Below, piece by piece: positions 12,861-25,600 of a stretch of 64,000 bases of DNA; within the stretch, counting starts at the first letter, position 1, and every line of letters begins with the position of its first letter. The notes beneath the pieces are model-generated. The model saw only the letters and a program-made list of their open reading frames with translations, had not been told where the DNA came from and made no database searches. Source of the stretch: Plazaster borealis (lineage: Eukaryota > Echinodermata > Asteroidea > Forcipulatida > Labidiasteridae); contig JAJGQC010000676.1 in assembly GCA_021014325.1 (NCBI GenBank), positions 88,519-152,518 of the forward strand. Direction: 5' to 3'. Made by a program: the position numbers and the translations under genes.

Positions 12861-12869
12861 CATGGGCTA

Positions 12870-13492
12870 TGATGAATAATGCAAGCTTACACACGTGGGG
12901 GACTTGCCTCAAAACAGAATACTGTGTGCATGGTATCGTGTTTGTAATGACATCTCTCCCAGAACCAATCATGGCTTGTCTCTGCACATTACAGAGGGGA
13001 AACAAAGTAAGAAAGATACAAAGACTTGATAAGTGGTGATTGCTTACAGAAAAAGAACAAATTATTTTGTTTCTTCGTAAAGTTATACCGAATTAAACAT
13101 AAACAATAGATTGAACCCAATTTTTGCGGGATTTGGAACTAGAGCAAGCTAGTCGAAACGTTGAGACCAATCCAAGAACTGACTCCGCGGTAGTACAGTT
13201 AATTACGATCCTATAAGCTAAAGTAGTAGTCCCAGCCTAATTCTATACCTTCCGCCCAGGTAATAGTTAATAAACAAGACAGTTCTTTTCAGAACTGAGA
13301 AGTCTCCCGAACACCCGAACAATCTACTCCGCGGTAGTAGAATTAAGCAAGACAGTTCTCTAAGAACAAACTCTACCTGGCAAGTAGATACACACATGGT
13401 GTTACCGCAAACAAAATAATTTATTGATACCTCACCATGCAATGCCTCAAATCCTATAATGATAACATGATTTGTTATGTTTAATCCATCAG
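12870..13492. other. Sequence upstream of the first recognised fibrinogen exon
   Basis: It holds TAGTCGAAACGTTGAGACC (about 13151-13169), a phrase I associate with retroelement ends, and a repeated TCCGCGGTAGTA at about 13184 and 13328. The last bases form the acceptor TTTAATCCATCAG of the first recognised exon. No signal-peptide exon is visible. Confidence 0.4.
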
Positions 13493-13623
13493 ATAAATTG
13501 ACAGACTGTCAGGCTTTGTTGGATGCTGGTCACAGAGAGGATGGTATCTACACTATCTATCCCTACCAGAATGATGAAGGAATAAAGGTGTTGTGTGATA
13601 TGACGAAGCATACAGGCTGGATT
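13493..13623 (+). CDS. Exon: start of fibrinogen-related domain
   Basis: The acceptor TTTAATCCATCAG precedes it and the donor GTAAGT follows. It enters in phase 1 and leaves in phase 0. The product includes [20 protein letters not shown] and VLCDM, the standard opening of a FReD. The usual glycine-rich GGGW before the RR motif is reduced to TGW. An upstream exon ending in phase 1 must exist outside the recognised set. Confidence 0.85.
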
Positions 13624-16600
13624 GTAAGTACATCAAATTATACCCCACTCCTTAAAAGGATTGTATACGCTTGGTAATTGGAACCCACTTCCAGTCCGCA
13701 AGCCGCTATTGGTCCATCGTTGGTCCACCAGCGGCACCGCCGGCGGGCCGACAGTGGCTGCCACCGGCGGACCGGCGGCACAAACGTCCGCCTGCTCGCC
13801 AGCGGTCTTCCGTCGGCAGCCGACAGAGGACCGATGATGGACCATTGGCGGACCGTTGTCGGCTCTCTGTCGGCTTTCGACGATGGTCCACCAGCGAGTC
13901 GGCGGACGTTTGTGCCGGCGGTTTGCTAGTGGCATCCCTCTGATGGTCCGCCGTTGGCCCATCATCGTCCTCTGTCGGCTGACGACGGTGGACCACCAGC
14001 GAGCCGGCGGACGTTTGTGCCGGCGATCCGCTAGTGGCATCCCTCTGATGGTCCGCCGTTGCCCCATCATCGGTCCTCTGTCGGCTGCCGACGGTGGACC
14101 ACCAGCGAGCCGGCAGACGTTTGTGCCGGCGGTCTGCTAGTGGCATCCCTCTGATGGTCTGCCGTTGGCCCATCATCGGCCCTCTGTCGGCTGACGACGG
14201 TGGACCACCAGCGAGCCGGTGGACGTTTGTGCCGGCGGTCCGCTAGTGGCAGCCCTCTGATGGTCCACCGTTGGCGCCCATCATCGATCCTCTGTCGGCT
14301 GCCGACGTGTGGTAAAAAATATGGACACTGTGGTAATATTGCTGTGTTAATGTTCCTGTGGTAAAACTTCCTTTTTTATATTCAAATAATTTCACTGTAA
14401 TTGTTTCATCTTTGGTTGCATAAGAGCATTCAAAATAAAATATTATTTAATGACACAAAATAAGGAGCAATTTCAATTCAAATACAGGTATAGATTTATC
14501 TCTTTTGTAAGATCTTTGTTGATATCAACGTTGCTTGGGTCAGTCTCAATGCAGTCAGTGTAGACTTGATAACCACTGTAGTATGAGCTGTACATTAGGT
14601 GTTCTGCTGACTTCCTGTCATAAGTTCGTTCCATCCAATTTTCCACTCAATCTCCACAGAGCAAGGTTTTCTTGTGTTTGAAATTATCAACCCTCGCAGA
14701 AATCTGTAACATTAAAATAAGAATAATACAAATTGATAACCTGTCATATTTCTATACTAGTAGGACCATGCAGACTTTCACATTTTGATACAAATGAAGC
14801 GTGCAGAGATTAAGGTTGATTGAAGTTGTACATGTACATGTTGGCATGACAGTTATTTCATCAGCTGTGCATTGTACGGTACATGTAAAAAAAGATAGTA
14901 TTCAATAATCAGCAAAATACTGAATGATTACTATTCAGTCAGTATTTTGATGATTATTGAAATGAATTTATATGCATTAACTACCTGAAAACTGATTAAA
15001 TAAGTAAATATCCAGTAGGCCAATTAATCTTCTAACTTATGTCTCAAGGAGTCAGTTCAACAAATAGCACTGACTTATCAAAATGAGCAAATAAATTGCT
15101 GGACAAAGGGGGTATAGATATGAACAGTTTGGGCGAAAATTTTCACAGGTCTTGTTGTTTACTAATGTTGAGTTGAAAAAGAAAATCTGAGCAATGGTTG
15201 TATTATTGATCAGGCAAGAATAGAAGCTTTCATTAACTGTTTGTTAATTATGTTTGGTCGTGTCTGCTTAAATTGTACCAACGGTTTTCTCCTTCAACTA
15301 CATGTTCAGCCAACCATTTATACTACTTGAGAAATGCATGTTAATAAAAAAGTTACGTATTCTTTTTAAAACATACATTACAAAAAATGTGTTCAAAGCA
15401 GAAAAACAATCTTGCCTGGTCAGGCACAAAAATTGTAACAAACCCTAATAAGTGGCTCTGCATCATGGAGTGAACATTTTACCAGTCCATGAGAAAGTAT
15501 AAGTACATTTTAACAATCTTCAAATTATATAAATAACGGACTTACATGTACCAGCAGTGACCAAAGCTTCATCATCCAGCCAGCAAGAATGCACGAGGTG
15601 ATGCTTGCGTTGTTGTCAATGTTTATACTGAGTAAATTGGTACAGGCCATCCTCTCATGTAAACTATGAGGAGGGAAACATACTACTTGTACAATAATGT
15701 CTGGACATGGTTTTTATAGCTCCATGGTTTCATGCTGTCCTTTGCCAAACTTAGATTTGGTTATGCTTCAGACAACTGTTGGTCACTTTTCCCATGGAGG
15801 TAGGAATACTTTTCCCCATTCTGTCGGTTTTTGAGCGGCAAGCCTCTGGTGGTTTGTCACTGGTTACCGATGTCGGTCCGCCGTCAGTTCTTGAGCGGCA
15901 GGCCTCTGCGTATGCCACTGGTTACCGTTGCGGTCCACTGTCGGTTCTTGAGCGGCAGGCCTCTGGGCGGTATGCCACTGGTTAGCGATGTCGCTCCGCT
16001 GTCGGTTTTTGAGCGGCAGGCCACTGGTGGTATGCCACTGGTTAGCGATGTCGGTCCGCTGTCGGTTTTTGAGCAGCAGGCCACTGGTGGTATGCTACTG
16101 GTTACCGATGTCGGTCCGCTGTCGGTTCTTGAGCGGCAGGCCTCTGGTGGTATGCCACTGGTTAGCGATGTCGGTCCGCTGTCGGTTCTTGAGCGGCAGG
16201 CCTCTGGTGGTATGCCACTGGCTACCGATGTCGGTCCGCTGTCGGTTCTTGAGCGGCAGGCCTCTGGTGGTATGCCACTGGTTAGCGATGTCGGTCCGCT
16301 GTCGGTTCTTGAGCGGCAGGCCTCTGGTGGTATGCCACTCGTTACCAATGTCGGTCCGCTGTCGGTTTTTGAGCGGCAGGCCTCTGGTGGCATGCCACTG
16401 GTTACTGATGTCGGTCCGCTGTTAGTTCTTGAGCTGCAAGCCTCTGGTGGTTTGCCACTGGTTACCGATGGCGGTCCCCTGTTGGTTTCATAGCGGCAGA
16501 TCGCTGATTGTATGCCTCTTGGCTACCACTGGCGGACCGCCATTGGTTTTTGGTCGGTGTGCCGCCAATCGCAAGCCACCTGGCTACCACTGGCAGACCG

Positions 16601-19600
16601 CTGTCGGTTTTAAGTCGGCCTGCCGATGCCGACGAGCCGCTGCTCAGCCACCACTTGCCACCGGCTGTCCGACGGCGGCTTGCGGACTGGGCTGTTTGTT
16701 TCAATCCTATATAGTTGTAGGTATATTCCATAAAACTAACCTGTGAAAATTTCATTTCAAAAGATTGTAGCGTTTTTGAGATATTGCCAAAAATCTAGAG
16801 CGGTTATGTTCACGCAGGAATAATCTGCTATTAGAATACACTATCTGAGAAACGTTAGTGCAGTAACCCTTCTCAGATTCAAATTTTTGGGGATAAAAAG
16901 TGATATCTTTTTTCAATAACCACAGTACTTAGAAGTGAAAAGTTTCTCAAAATGCATTATACTATCCAAAGCTGCTGTACGTCTTACCAAGTAATTTTGT
17001 TTTGCCACGTATACAGACCCTTTTAAGAATCTACATGTATTATTCATTCAGAATCATAGACATTCAGACATTATTTTATTTACAAAATTTTCGCAAGCAT
17101 GAAAACCATACACTTTTAAGGTCTGCCTCCCTACCACCTAAAAGGGTACATCAGAAAATGTTGAATTCACAAAATTTGTGCTCCATTTCATGGGACTCCA
17201 CCACTGACTGAACGACCATATCATAAAGCTCTAGACTTAACATCAAGTCAATGTACATATTGTGGTGTAGGGGCTGTATTGACCTAATTCACCAATCGCC
17301 ATCATCAAAATAATCTTGGTTGCCCATTTTAGGAAACAATGTACCCGTGCTTATAAAATGTAGTGCACAATTTGTGTCCACTCGACATTTACAAGCTTAC
17401 CATACTTTTTACTTGCAACTTGACTCCAAAAATGGTGAGTGTGGCAGACAGCAGCGACCTCTGACGTGGGGGGGGGGTCTATTGAGAGCACTACCTAAGT
17501 AGGTAGACATTATGTCATATAGTATTTTTAAAATTGATTTGCATCTAAAAATGTATGATGAAAAAATCTCTGTAGTAAATAAAAGTACTGAAAAACAACA
17601 ATCCACATTTCCTACAAGAAATCATAGGACCTACATGTTCTAGAACTGATGCTTAACATTTTACAACTTATGATTGTTTGTCTGCGTGGTAAATATGACT
17701 TTTTAAATTATTTACCACCAAAATCATTGAGAGCTTAATCAAGTGACGTCAAAAGTACATATAGGGGAATAATTTTGGATTATTTTATTTGAACGACTGT
17801 TTTTGCATCATGTTACCAAGACATCAATAATTTAAACATAATGTACCTGATAACTCATACTGAGGTCTACAACAACGGTTTTATTTTGTCAGAGTTTTGA
17901 AAAATTAACCAAATGTTGAAGATAAATCTGAAACTAATGTTCAAATTTGATCTTCACTACACGCTAGTAGATTATACGATCTAATTTTATTTATTTCTAG
18001 ATGGTCCAGCGGCGCTATGATGGATCCGTCAATTTCAACCGCAGTTGGGCAGATTACAAGGTTGGCTTTGGGTCATTGGATGGTGAGTTCTGGCTTGGCA
18101 ATGAGATTCTACATAATCTGACTGAAGGGAACTGGACAATCCGTCTGGACCTCACCAATGAACGTAACAGCACTGGTCATTTGATGGAGACACCCTTTCA
18201 CATCGGACCTGTTGACTACACCCTGTCTATGGAGCACTTGAGTATACAACCAACTGGTATGTCTACAATTGCTTGTATTAATCATGACCAGGAGGACTAT
18301 CTCCATCTAATTGCTGAATACGTTTGAAATATATTTTCATGAAATACTATCAATGTTTCCATATTCATTGAATGTTTTGATTCTTTATGTGAGACAATTT
18401 TAACAGTGACTCAATTTAATATGATTTAGGTTGAACAACCCCAAATCATTTAAAATGTACCCAGTCAGTTTCCCTTGTGGTTTATTATTTGATATCAATT
18501 TAATATGAAACACTACAATTTAAACCACATCAGTTGACTTTTGGCTTAAAGAGGAAGGGAATAAATGACCAATTCAATTTTTGTGATGTACTCATTTTCC
18601 AATAGATAGAGTCCTCATGTGAGTGGGGAAAAAATTACAAGTCTCTAAAACCTCACGTTAAAATGGTGTAAATTGCCAATGTATTTGATAACTTTCCACC
18701 GCACAGTTTGTCAACATCCTAAACATTTGATGACATTCTGAGAAAAATCGGTCTCTACATTTTTGTATGGGGATGTTTTGGTTTATTCCTGACTTTCGAT
18801 AGCTAGTAATAAAAAGGACCCTGAATTTGACCTTTTGACTGATGCAAAATTTCTCCTTGGAATGTAAAGACCCAGTTGTTGATGAAATCCAATGATGTCA
18901 TGTTCAAATTTTTCTCTAAAAGAGTCAGGAATGAACCAACTAATCCCGTATAAAAATGCACAGATGCAAGTATAGACCAAAGTGGCATCATTGGATGTTT
19001 TTTTATGTTGACAAATTTCGCACTGGAAAGGTATCAAATACAATGGCAATTTATACCATTTTAACAAGGTTAGAGACTTGTCATTTTTTCCCCATTCATA
19101 TTAGGACTCTATCTAATGGAAAAAGAGTACATCACAAAAAATGAGCACATCAACAAAAGTTTTTATTTTTGTTTACGTTGGAGCCCTCTTTAAGATTGAT
19201 GACAATTCACTGACCAACAGCACTAATTTTATGTATTCTCTGAAGAAATACTGAATGTTGTTATATAAACATGGTGCAAACTTAGCTTTGCATCGAGACA
19301 GTTTCATAGCAGAACTTTATTTGAATACTTGTTTTTCCTTCTTGAGGACCAACATGTTTAAGATCTTTACATGTTCTAGTGTTTCCAGGAAGTGTTAGTT
19401 AGGGTTTTGTCTATAAAAGTAATGTACATGATCTAGAGGACTCTATCTATTGGAAAATGAGTACAACACAAAATCGAAATGGTCATTTCCCTTCCTCTTT
19501 AAATGTTGTTTTGAAAAAAAATTAATCACCTAGTTCCTCATATAATTAAAGGCCATTGCGTTTTGTTTTGTTTCAGTTGGTAGATATTGTGGACATGCAC

Positions 19601-22600
19601 TTGGAATGGAAGACAGGAGTATTCCTGATGTTAGAATCACAGCATCTAGTCAGTATAGTTCATGGTATCAGCCAAGTAATGCACGACTGAACCTGAACCG
19701 TTGTTGGTTCCCAGCTGATGGGCAATATGAGGATTCATGGCTTCAAGTAGATATGGGTACAGAGCCTGTGCAGATTGAGGGTGTCATCACACAGGGCAGT
19801 CCAGACTCTGATCGGTGTGTGACACATTACCAGGTACAATACAGCATTGATAATAATGCATGGCTGTATGTGAATGGGACCTCTACTCCACAGGTAAGAG
19901 TATTCAGCAAAGACACCCTCCATCCCAACATGTATTCCTTATAAACAAAGACACTTCAATGAAGCTGTACAGTCATTATTCATGATCTAAGTATTAAATA
20001 TTATTAATTCATTTATTTCTTATCATGTCAACCTCTGGTTTCATTGACAGACATTCAATGGCAACACTGATGGAAACACCCCAGTTACCAATATATTCAA
20101 GCAGCCTATTCAAGCACGGTACATCCGCATCAGACCCACAGCCTGGAATGACCACCCATACCTACGTATTGAGCTCCTTGGCTGCAGAGGTAAGTGATAT
20201 GACTTAGTGATATCTGGTGCTAAGCACTCAGTAAGTTATCAAATAGCAGGTTTATGATACAGAATTTAATTGAAACATGACAAACTGAATTCAAATAACA
20301 TTCTGTTCTTCATTACACTTTTCCCATGAATGATTACTAGACCAAATAGTTGATGTTCTTCTGTGGTTGCAATGCAAGCTGACTTGGTGGATAAACATGA
20401 CCTCAGCCTGCTTTATATGCCTGATTTGTTTGGAACTCATTACCCTCTGTGCATATCGCTAACACATTCAATCTTGGTCAGGTTTTAGATGCTCAGACAA
20501 ACTCCACTGTGGTCTTTGTGTTGAAATCCAGACCTGAGATTAACACTGACAATAATCCCCCTCATGAGCCACCTCATCAAAGTAACAATATTACAGCCAC
20601 GTTAAGACTGTTCTTACCATGATCAACTGTGTTTCTGTTTCCATGTTCTATACATGTACACATGTCAATGGTAGAGTGAAGAAATTCTACAAAGCCATTT
20701 GATATCAAGAGTAAACTGGATTTGACTGGGTTTGTGATGTGTGAATAAATCAGCAATGTGAATAATGATTGAGATTTCATTCATGTACAATCCTCTGACA
20801 GCAGACAATGAATAGCATATTGTTAACACTCCAGCAATGTCTCTCCCTATCACAACATGACTTGATGACAATATAAACCAGTGTCAAATAAGGCCCAATA
20901 CTGAATATCAAGCAACTGTGTAGAATGGTGCACTTACAAATACAACAAGGTTACTTATCTGTCATGAGTGGATGGAGGTTTTTGTGGATGGATGTCCTGT
21001 TTCTCTATGCCTGGCCAGGCAAAGGCGAAGGGCCATGTTTCCCTTGTCGATCCGTGCATGTGTGCGAGCTTGTCTACCCGTTGAAACCAAGGACAAGTAA
21101 CAAAAGGGATCCGGTTGTTTGACAGAGCGAGGACGTCCTCGCTTCGTTTTCGTGTACAAACCCAATGTGGACGTCGCTAAAAAAAACTATGTCCAATCAA
21201 TGGGAGAACAAAGAGAAGTCCTCGGTAAGCAGGATTTACAAACATGTGTGTGTGTGTGTATGTGTTTGCAATCATTGTCCGAGCGATAAGTCAAGAAGGA
21301 CTTGGCATATCAACTCCAAACGTGGTGTGGGGATTGGTCTTGGGATCCCTCAGAATTGCGGACCCTCTAGGTCAAATGTAAAGGTCATTATGGCAACAAA
21401 AAATGTCAGAGCGATAACTCGAGTAGGACTTGGCATATCAACTCCACACTTGGTTTGGCAATTGGTCTTGGAATCCCCCAGAAGCCTGTTGTTTTAAGAC
21501 CCCCTCAGTTGAATATTAAGGTCATTATGGGCAAAAAACAAAAAGTCAAAGCGATAACTCAAGAAGGTCTTGGCATATCAACTCCAGACTTGGTTTGGCA
21601 ATTGGTCTTGGGATCCCCCAGAAGCCTGTTGTTTTAAGACCCCCTTAGTTGAATATTAAGGTCATTATGGGCAAAAAACAAAAGGTCAGAGCGATAACTC
21701 AAGAAGGTCTTGGCATATCAACTCCAGACTTGGTTTGGCAATTGGTCTTGGGATCCCCAGACCCCCTAAGTTAAATATTAAGGTCATTATGGCAAAAACA
21801 AAAGAAATGTCAGAGCGATAACTCAAGAAGGACTTGGCATATCAAATTCAAAATTGCATATGAACAACTTAGGCCATATTTTGTGCATTAAAGAACACAA
21901 GCCGTGTGTGTGTGTGACGGCCGCGTGTGTGCACTGACCTGATTGCGTTGAGTAATAAACAAGTCAGTGGACTAGACCATTTTTAATAATAGGGGAACCT
22001 GCACATGATTATGCAGCACATTCATTGACATCACACAAATTACAATTCAGTATCAAAGTAGGCCCTGTTTATATTGAAAACAACTATAGCTATAAGTTTC
22101 CTGCACAAGATAATAACATGTAAATAAATATGTAAACTTTCTACAGCGCATCGTTATAACGTACAAGCTTTGAATCACCTGGAAACAAATCTGGTCACAA
22201 AGACCACAGAACAAAATACAAACGTTATTATTATTTCCCCATTTTCAGCTGTAACTTAAGTTTGATGGCAATTGTTGAGATCTTGAGACAAATCAGCAGG
22301 TATTAACATTCATTTTTGACTGAACACATTCAAGTGAGAGTTTAAAATCACCCCTATTCACATTAATGTTGTAATCTGATAGAAAAACTGCTTCCAACTT
22401 GACAGAGTTTTGCTAATTTCTTCACAAACAAGATGGTTTCAAACCAAACTAATATTGGCAGAATGACATATATATCTTTTATTCATATTACCAAGTTTAG
22501 GTACATATTTCAAGGTCAAAATAGGAAAACCAGTATACAAATGCATGCTTCTGTAATGATTTATTGCAACGTGTAGAGAAAGCGTGTGTAGCAGATCTGG

Positions 22601-25600
22601 TTCCTGCGACCAGTGACCCATTCAAAGCGTATTGTGTGAGTAAACCGCAGAACCAGACTACACCGGACTTTACATACATTACCGAGGTCACAAAGTAGAA
22701 TTTGTTTTATAAAGATGACTAGAGAATTTTCCATAGTTTATTCTGCTGTGCGAGATGGGTCTGTACGTTGACTGAAACTATTTTGCTGTTCAGTTCAGTG
22801 AGTGAACCCACTGGAAATGTAGTCCAATCTGTGTTGACCTCCATAGGAAATGCTCGTATTTGGATTTTTGTCCCAGTTTTGTACTGAAAAAAGCCCCATT
22901 TCCCAGATTGTGTTATATTTTGTTTCCCAAACCTTTTCTAGAGAGTATGAATGAAGCTTTCAAAACCGGACGAGATGGTAAAATAGTCAGATAAACTTTT
23001 TAATTATGAAGGAAAAACTGCCGATTTTGCATCATCGGACCTTCAATTTCCCGTGTTGAATGGTGCCCATTCAGCAAATGTGAGCAACTTGTCCATATGG
23101 TGTGGTGTTTGGTCTTGGGATCTCCCAAAATTAAGCCTGTTGTTTGTGGACCCCTCAGGTTAAATGACAAGGTCATTATGGCTAAAACAAAAGAAATGTT
23201 GTCTGAGCGATAACTCAAGATGAATGAAATTAAAGTCAGCAGGGCATTTATGTTTGTCAACACACCATTCTTGTTTTATTATTTGAATTTGGGAATTCCT
23301 GTACATTACTTTTGTAGACATAACCCTAACTTACACTTTCTGGAAACTCTAGAACATGTAAAGATCTTAAGTAGGTCCTCCAAAGGGAAAAACAAGTTTC
23401 CAAATGAAGTTCTGCTGTGAAACTGTCCTGACGCAAAGCAAAGTTTGTACCATGTTTATTTAGCAACATTCACTATTTCTTCACAGAATACATAACATTA
23501 GTGCTGTCGGTCAATGAATTGTCATCAATCTTAAAGAGGGGCTCTAAAGTAAAGTTTTCCTTTTTGTTATGTACTCATTTCCCAATAGATAGAGTCCTAA
23601 TATGAATGGAGAAAAATTACAAGTCTCTAACTTCACGTTAAAATGGGGTAAATTGCCATTGTATTTGATACTTTCCAGTGCAAAATTTGTCAAAATAAAA
23701 AACATCAAATGATGCCGCTTTGGTCTACTTGCATCTGTACATTTTTATACAGGGATTTGTTGGTTCATTCCTGAACCTTTTAGAGAAAAATTTGAAACAT
23801 GAGGTCATTGGATTTCAACAACAATGGGTCTTTACATTCCACGGAGGAATTTTGCGCCAGTTAAAGGATCAAATTCAAGGCCGTTTTGATTGAATATCAT
23901 CAAAGGTCAGAAATTAGGAAAAAATACCCCATACAATAATGTTACGTGTCCCAAAATTGTTATACTATAGTGTAACAGATTTGGGAGTAGTGCACTAGTT
24001 ACATGTCACATGACTAAAATGATTGAAATAAAATCAATGCAGTGTATTGTTGCCTAAGCGCATGCCTTATTCATATTTCGTGTGAATTTCCTCCAGATAA
24101 GGGAAATAATGTAACATCATTCCTTGTGTCATTAAAATTCTCTTCACATTATAAGCCAGGCTTTAATGAAAACATAATTCCGAAAAACATATCTATGAAA
24201 ATAATCATACTATGAATTTCCTCCAGACACTGGGGGAAATATCAAAACATGATTCTTTGTGTCATGACACTTCTCTTCATATACAGCACAAACCATACAT
24301 TAATGAAAAGATCATTAAAAAAAATAACTATGAAAATAATCAGACTATTATGAATTATTTTTGGGCAACATATAATTATTTAATATCTCTTCAGTTGATA
24401 GAGTCTGTGGCCACAGTCTTGGAGTGGAAGATGGTAGCATCCCTGACGAAAGAATTACATCATCCTCTACTGATGAAGGTTACTGCCCCAAGAACCCTAA
24501 AGGACGACTAGATGTGTCTGGTGGCTGGTGTCCCTCAGAGAGTGATAGAGACACTGCATGGTACCAGGTGGACTTACAACATCCTGCACTGATTCAAGGT
24601 GTTATAATACAGGGCAACCACCAAAAAGGTATCTGGGTGACAGAGTTCCTGATTGCATACAGTGGCAATGACCAAGACTGGGGATACATAGGAGGGACAT
24701 CTAAGGTCAATGCACAGGTATGACATCATACATAAATGGCAGAAAAGCATCATGCAGATAAATGAATTGAAATATCCACAACATAAAGCAATGCCTTAGT
24801 AGTTAATATTGTTTCTTCAATGAGTCACTGAAATGGCATGGGTGCAATTCCTTCAAAATCAACAAGAATGATGTGTTTTGTTTATTTTTCCATATTGCTT
24901 TTATTACACATAGGAAGTCAAGATTATACAATTAAAACAAAAGAAACTGAAAAGTAATAGCTATGACAGCTTTTGTACACTAAACTTACAAAACTTGATT
25001 TCTCCACAAGAAAATAGCAGCATATAATTCTTACAACCCTTGTGGTTTTACTTTGAGATGGTTAGTTTAGTTGTCATCGAGAGTCCAAAGATTTTTTCAC
25101 ATAACAATATTCCTTCAAAATACGTATAGCAGCATATGACAGCAGAACTTCTAACGACCAATGTGTATTCCAACCATTCTAACTTTGAGATGATTTGTTG
25201 TGAATGAGCATCAAATTTATTTTCCTTCACAGAGATTCCCTGGAAATAGAGGAAGATACATCAGAGTAACCAACATGTTCAATGAGGGTATCAGAGCACG
25301 CTACATCCGCATCATACCAACTAGGTATCGAGGCAGTCATCCAGCAATGCGTGTTGAACTCCTTGGATGTAATGGTAAGGTCATCTTATAAACAACCCTT
25401 GTGTTTACTTCAGACTAAAACATTAAATATAAACACACATGTAGAAGTTTATTTGATATAATTTACAATACAAATTGAAAACAAATAGATACCAATTTAC
25501 TTACTTTACAAGTAAAAGGAAAATTGTATATAATTTGGAAAAAACGGGAGAGCCTTCATTTTCTCTTTGTCTGAATTTTAAACAAAAGAGATCTTTTACC

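Larger units (their letters stand above)
13690..16691. mobile_element. 3.0 kb foldback-like DNA transposon inserted in the MITE
   Basis: A perfect 16-base inverted repeat, CCAGTCCGCAAGCCGC (13691-13706) and its complement (16675-16690), marks the ends. Comparison with the uninterrupted sister MITE at 8.2 kb places the insertion within CCCACT/GTTTG and implies a CT duplication on each side. Tandem GC-rich arrays lie just inside each end (13710-14310 and 15836-16500). The 1.5 kb centre is AT-rich and has no transposase frame. Inverted ends with tandem-repeat arms resemble foldback-type elements; the family itself is not recognised. Confidence 0.7.
13652..17026. mobile_element. MITE in intron 1, split by a 3.0 kb insertion
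   Basis: The outer ends TTAAAAGGATTGTATACG and ACGTATACAGACCCTTTTAA-like sequence are the family's inverted repeats. Without 13690-16691 the element is about 375 bases, matching the intact 385 base copy at 7860-8244 on the other strand. It is older than the element it carries. Confidence 0.75.
20190..24394. other. 4.2 kb intron between discoidin domains 1 and 2
   Basis: The largest intron between discoidin exons. It holds the tandem array at 21.28-21.86 kb, a solo unit at 23.09-23.23 kb and an inverted-repeat element at 23.34-23.96 kb. A diverged local duplication also exists at about 24060-24150 and 24205-24280 (ATTTCCTCCAGA-type sequence). No exon is recognised within it. Confidence 0.6.

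Noticed and set aside
12836..13039. Cysteine-containing plus frame just upstream of the fibrinogen gene, considered as its signal or Apple-like exon
   Set aside because: Much of it overlaps the right arm of an inverted-repeat element and no suitable splice boundary in phase 1 was found.
13633..14176. Overlapping basic frames of 83-156 codons on both strands
   Set aside because: They lie in the 105-106 bp GC-rich array and are open on both strands because of base composition, not coding.
15831..16493. 220-codon repetitive open frame on the plus strand and 169-codon frame on the minus strand
   Set aside because: Both are by-products of a 60 bp tandem repeat with few stop triplets. Three overlapping frames are open at once and none has splice or domain support.
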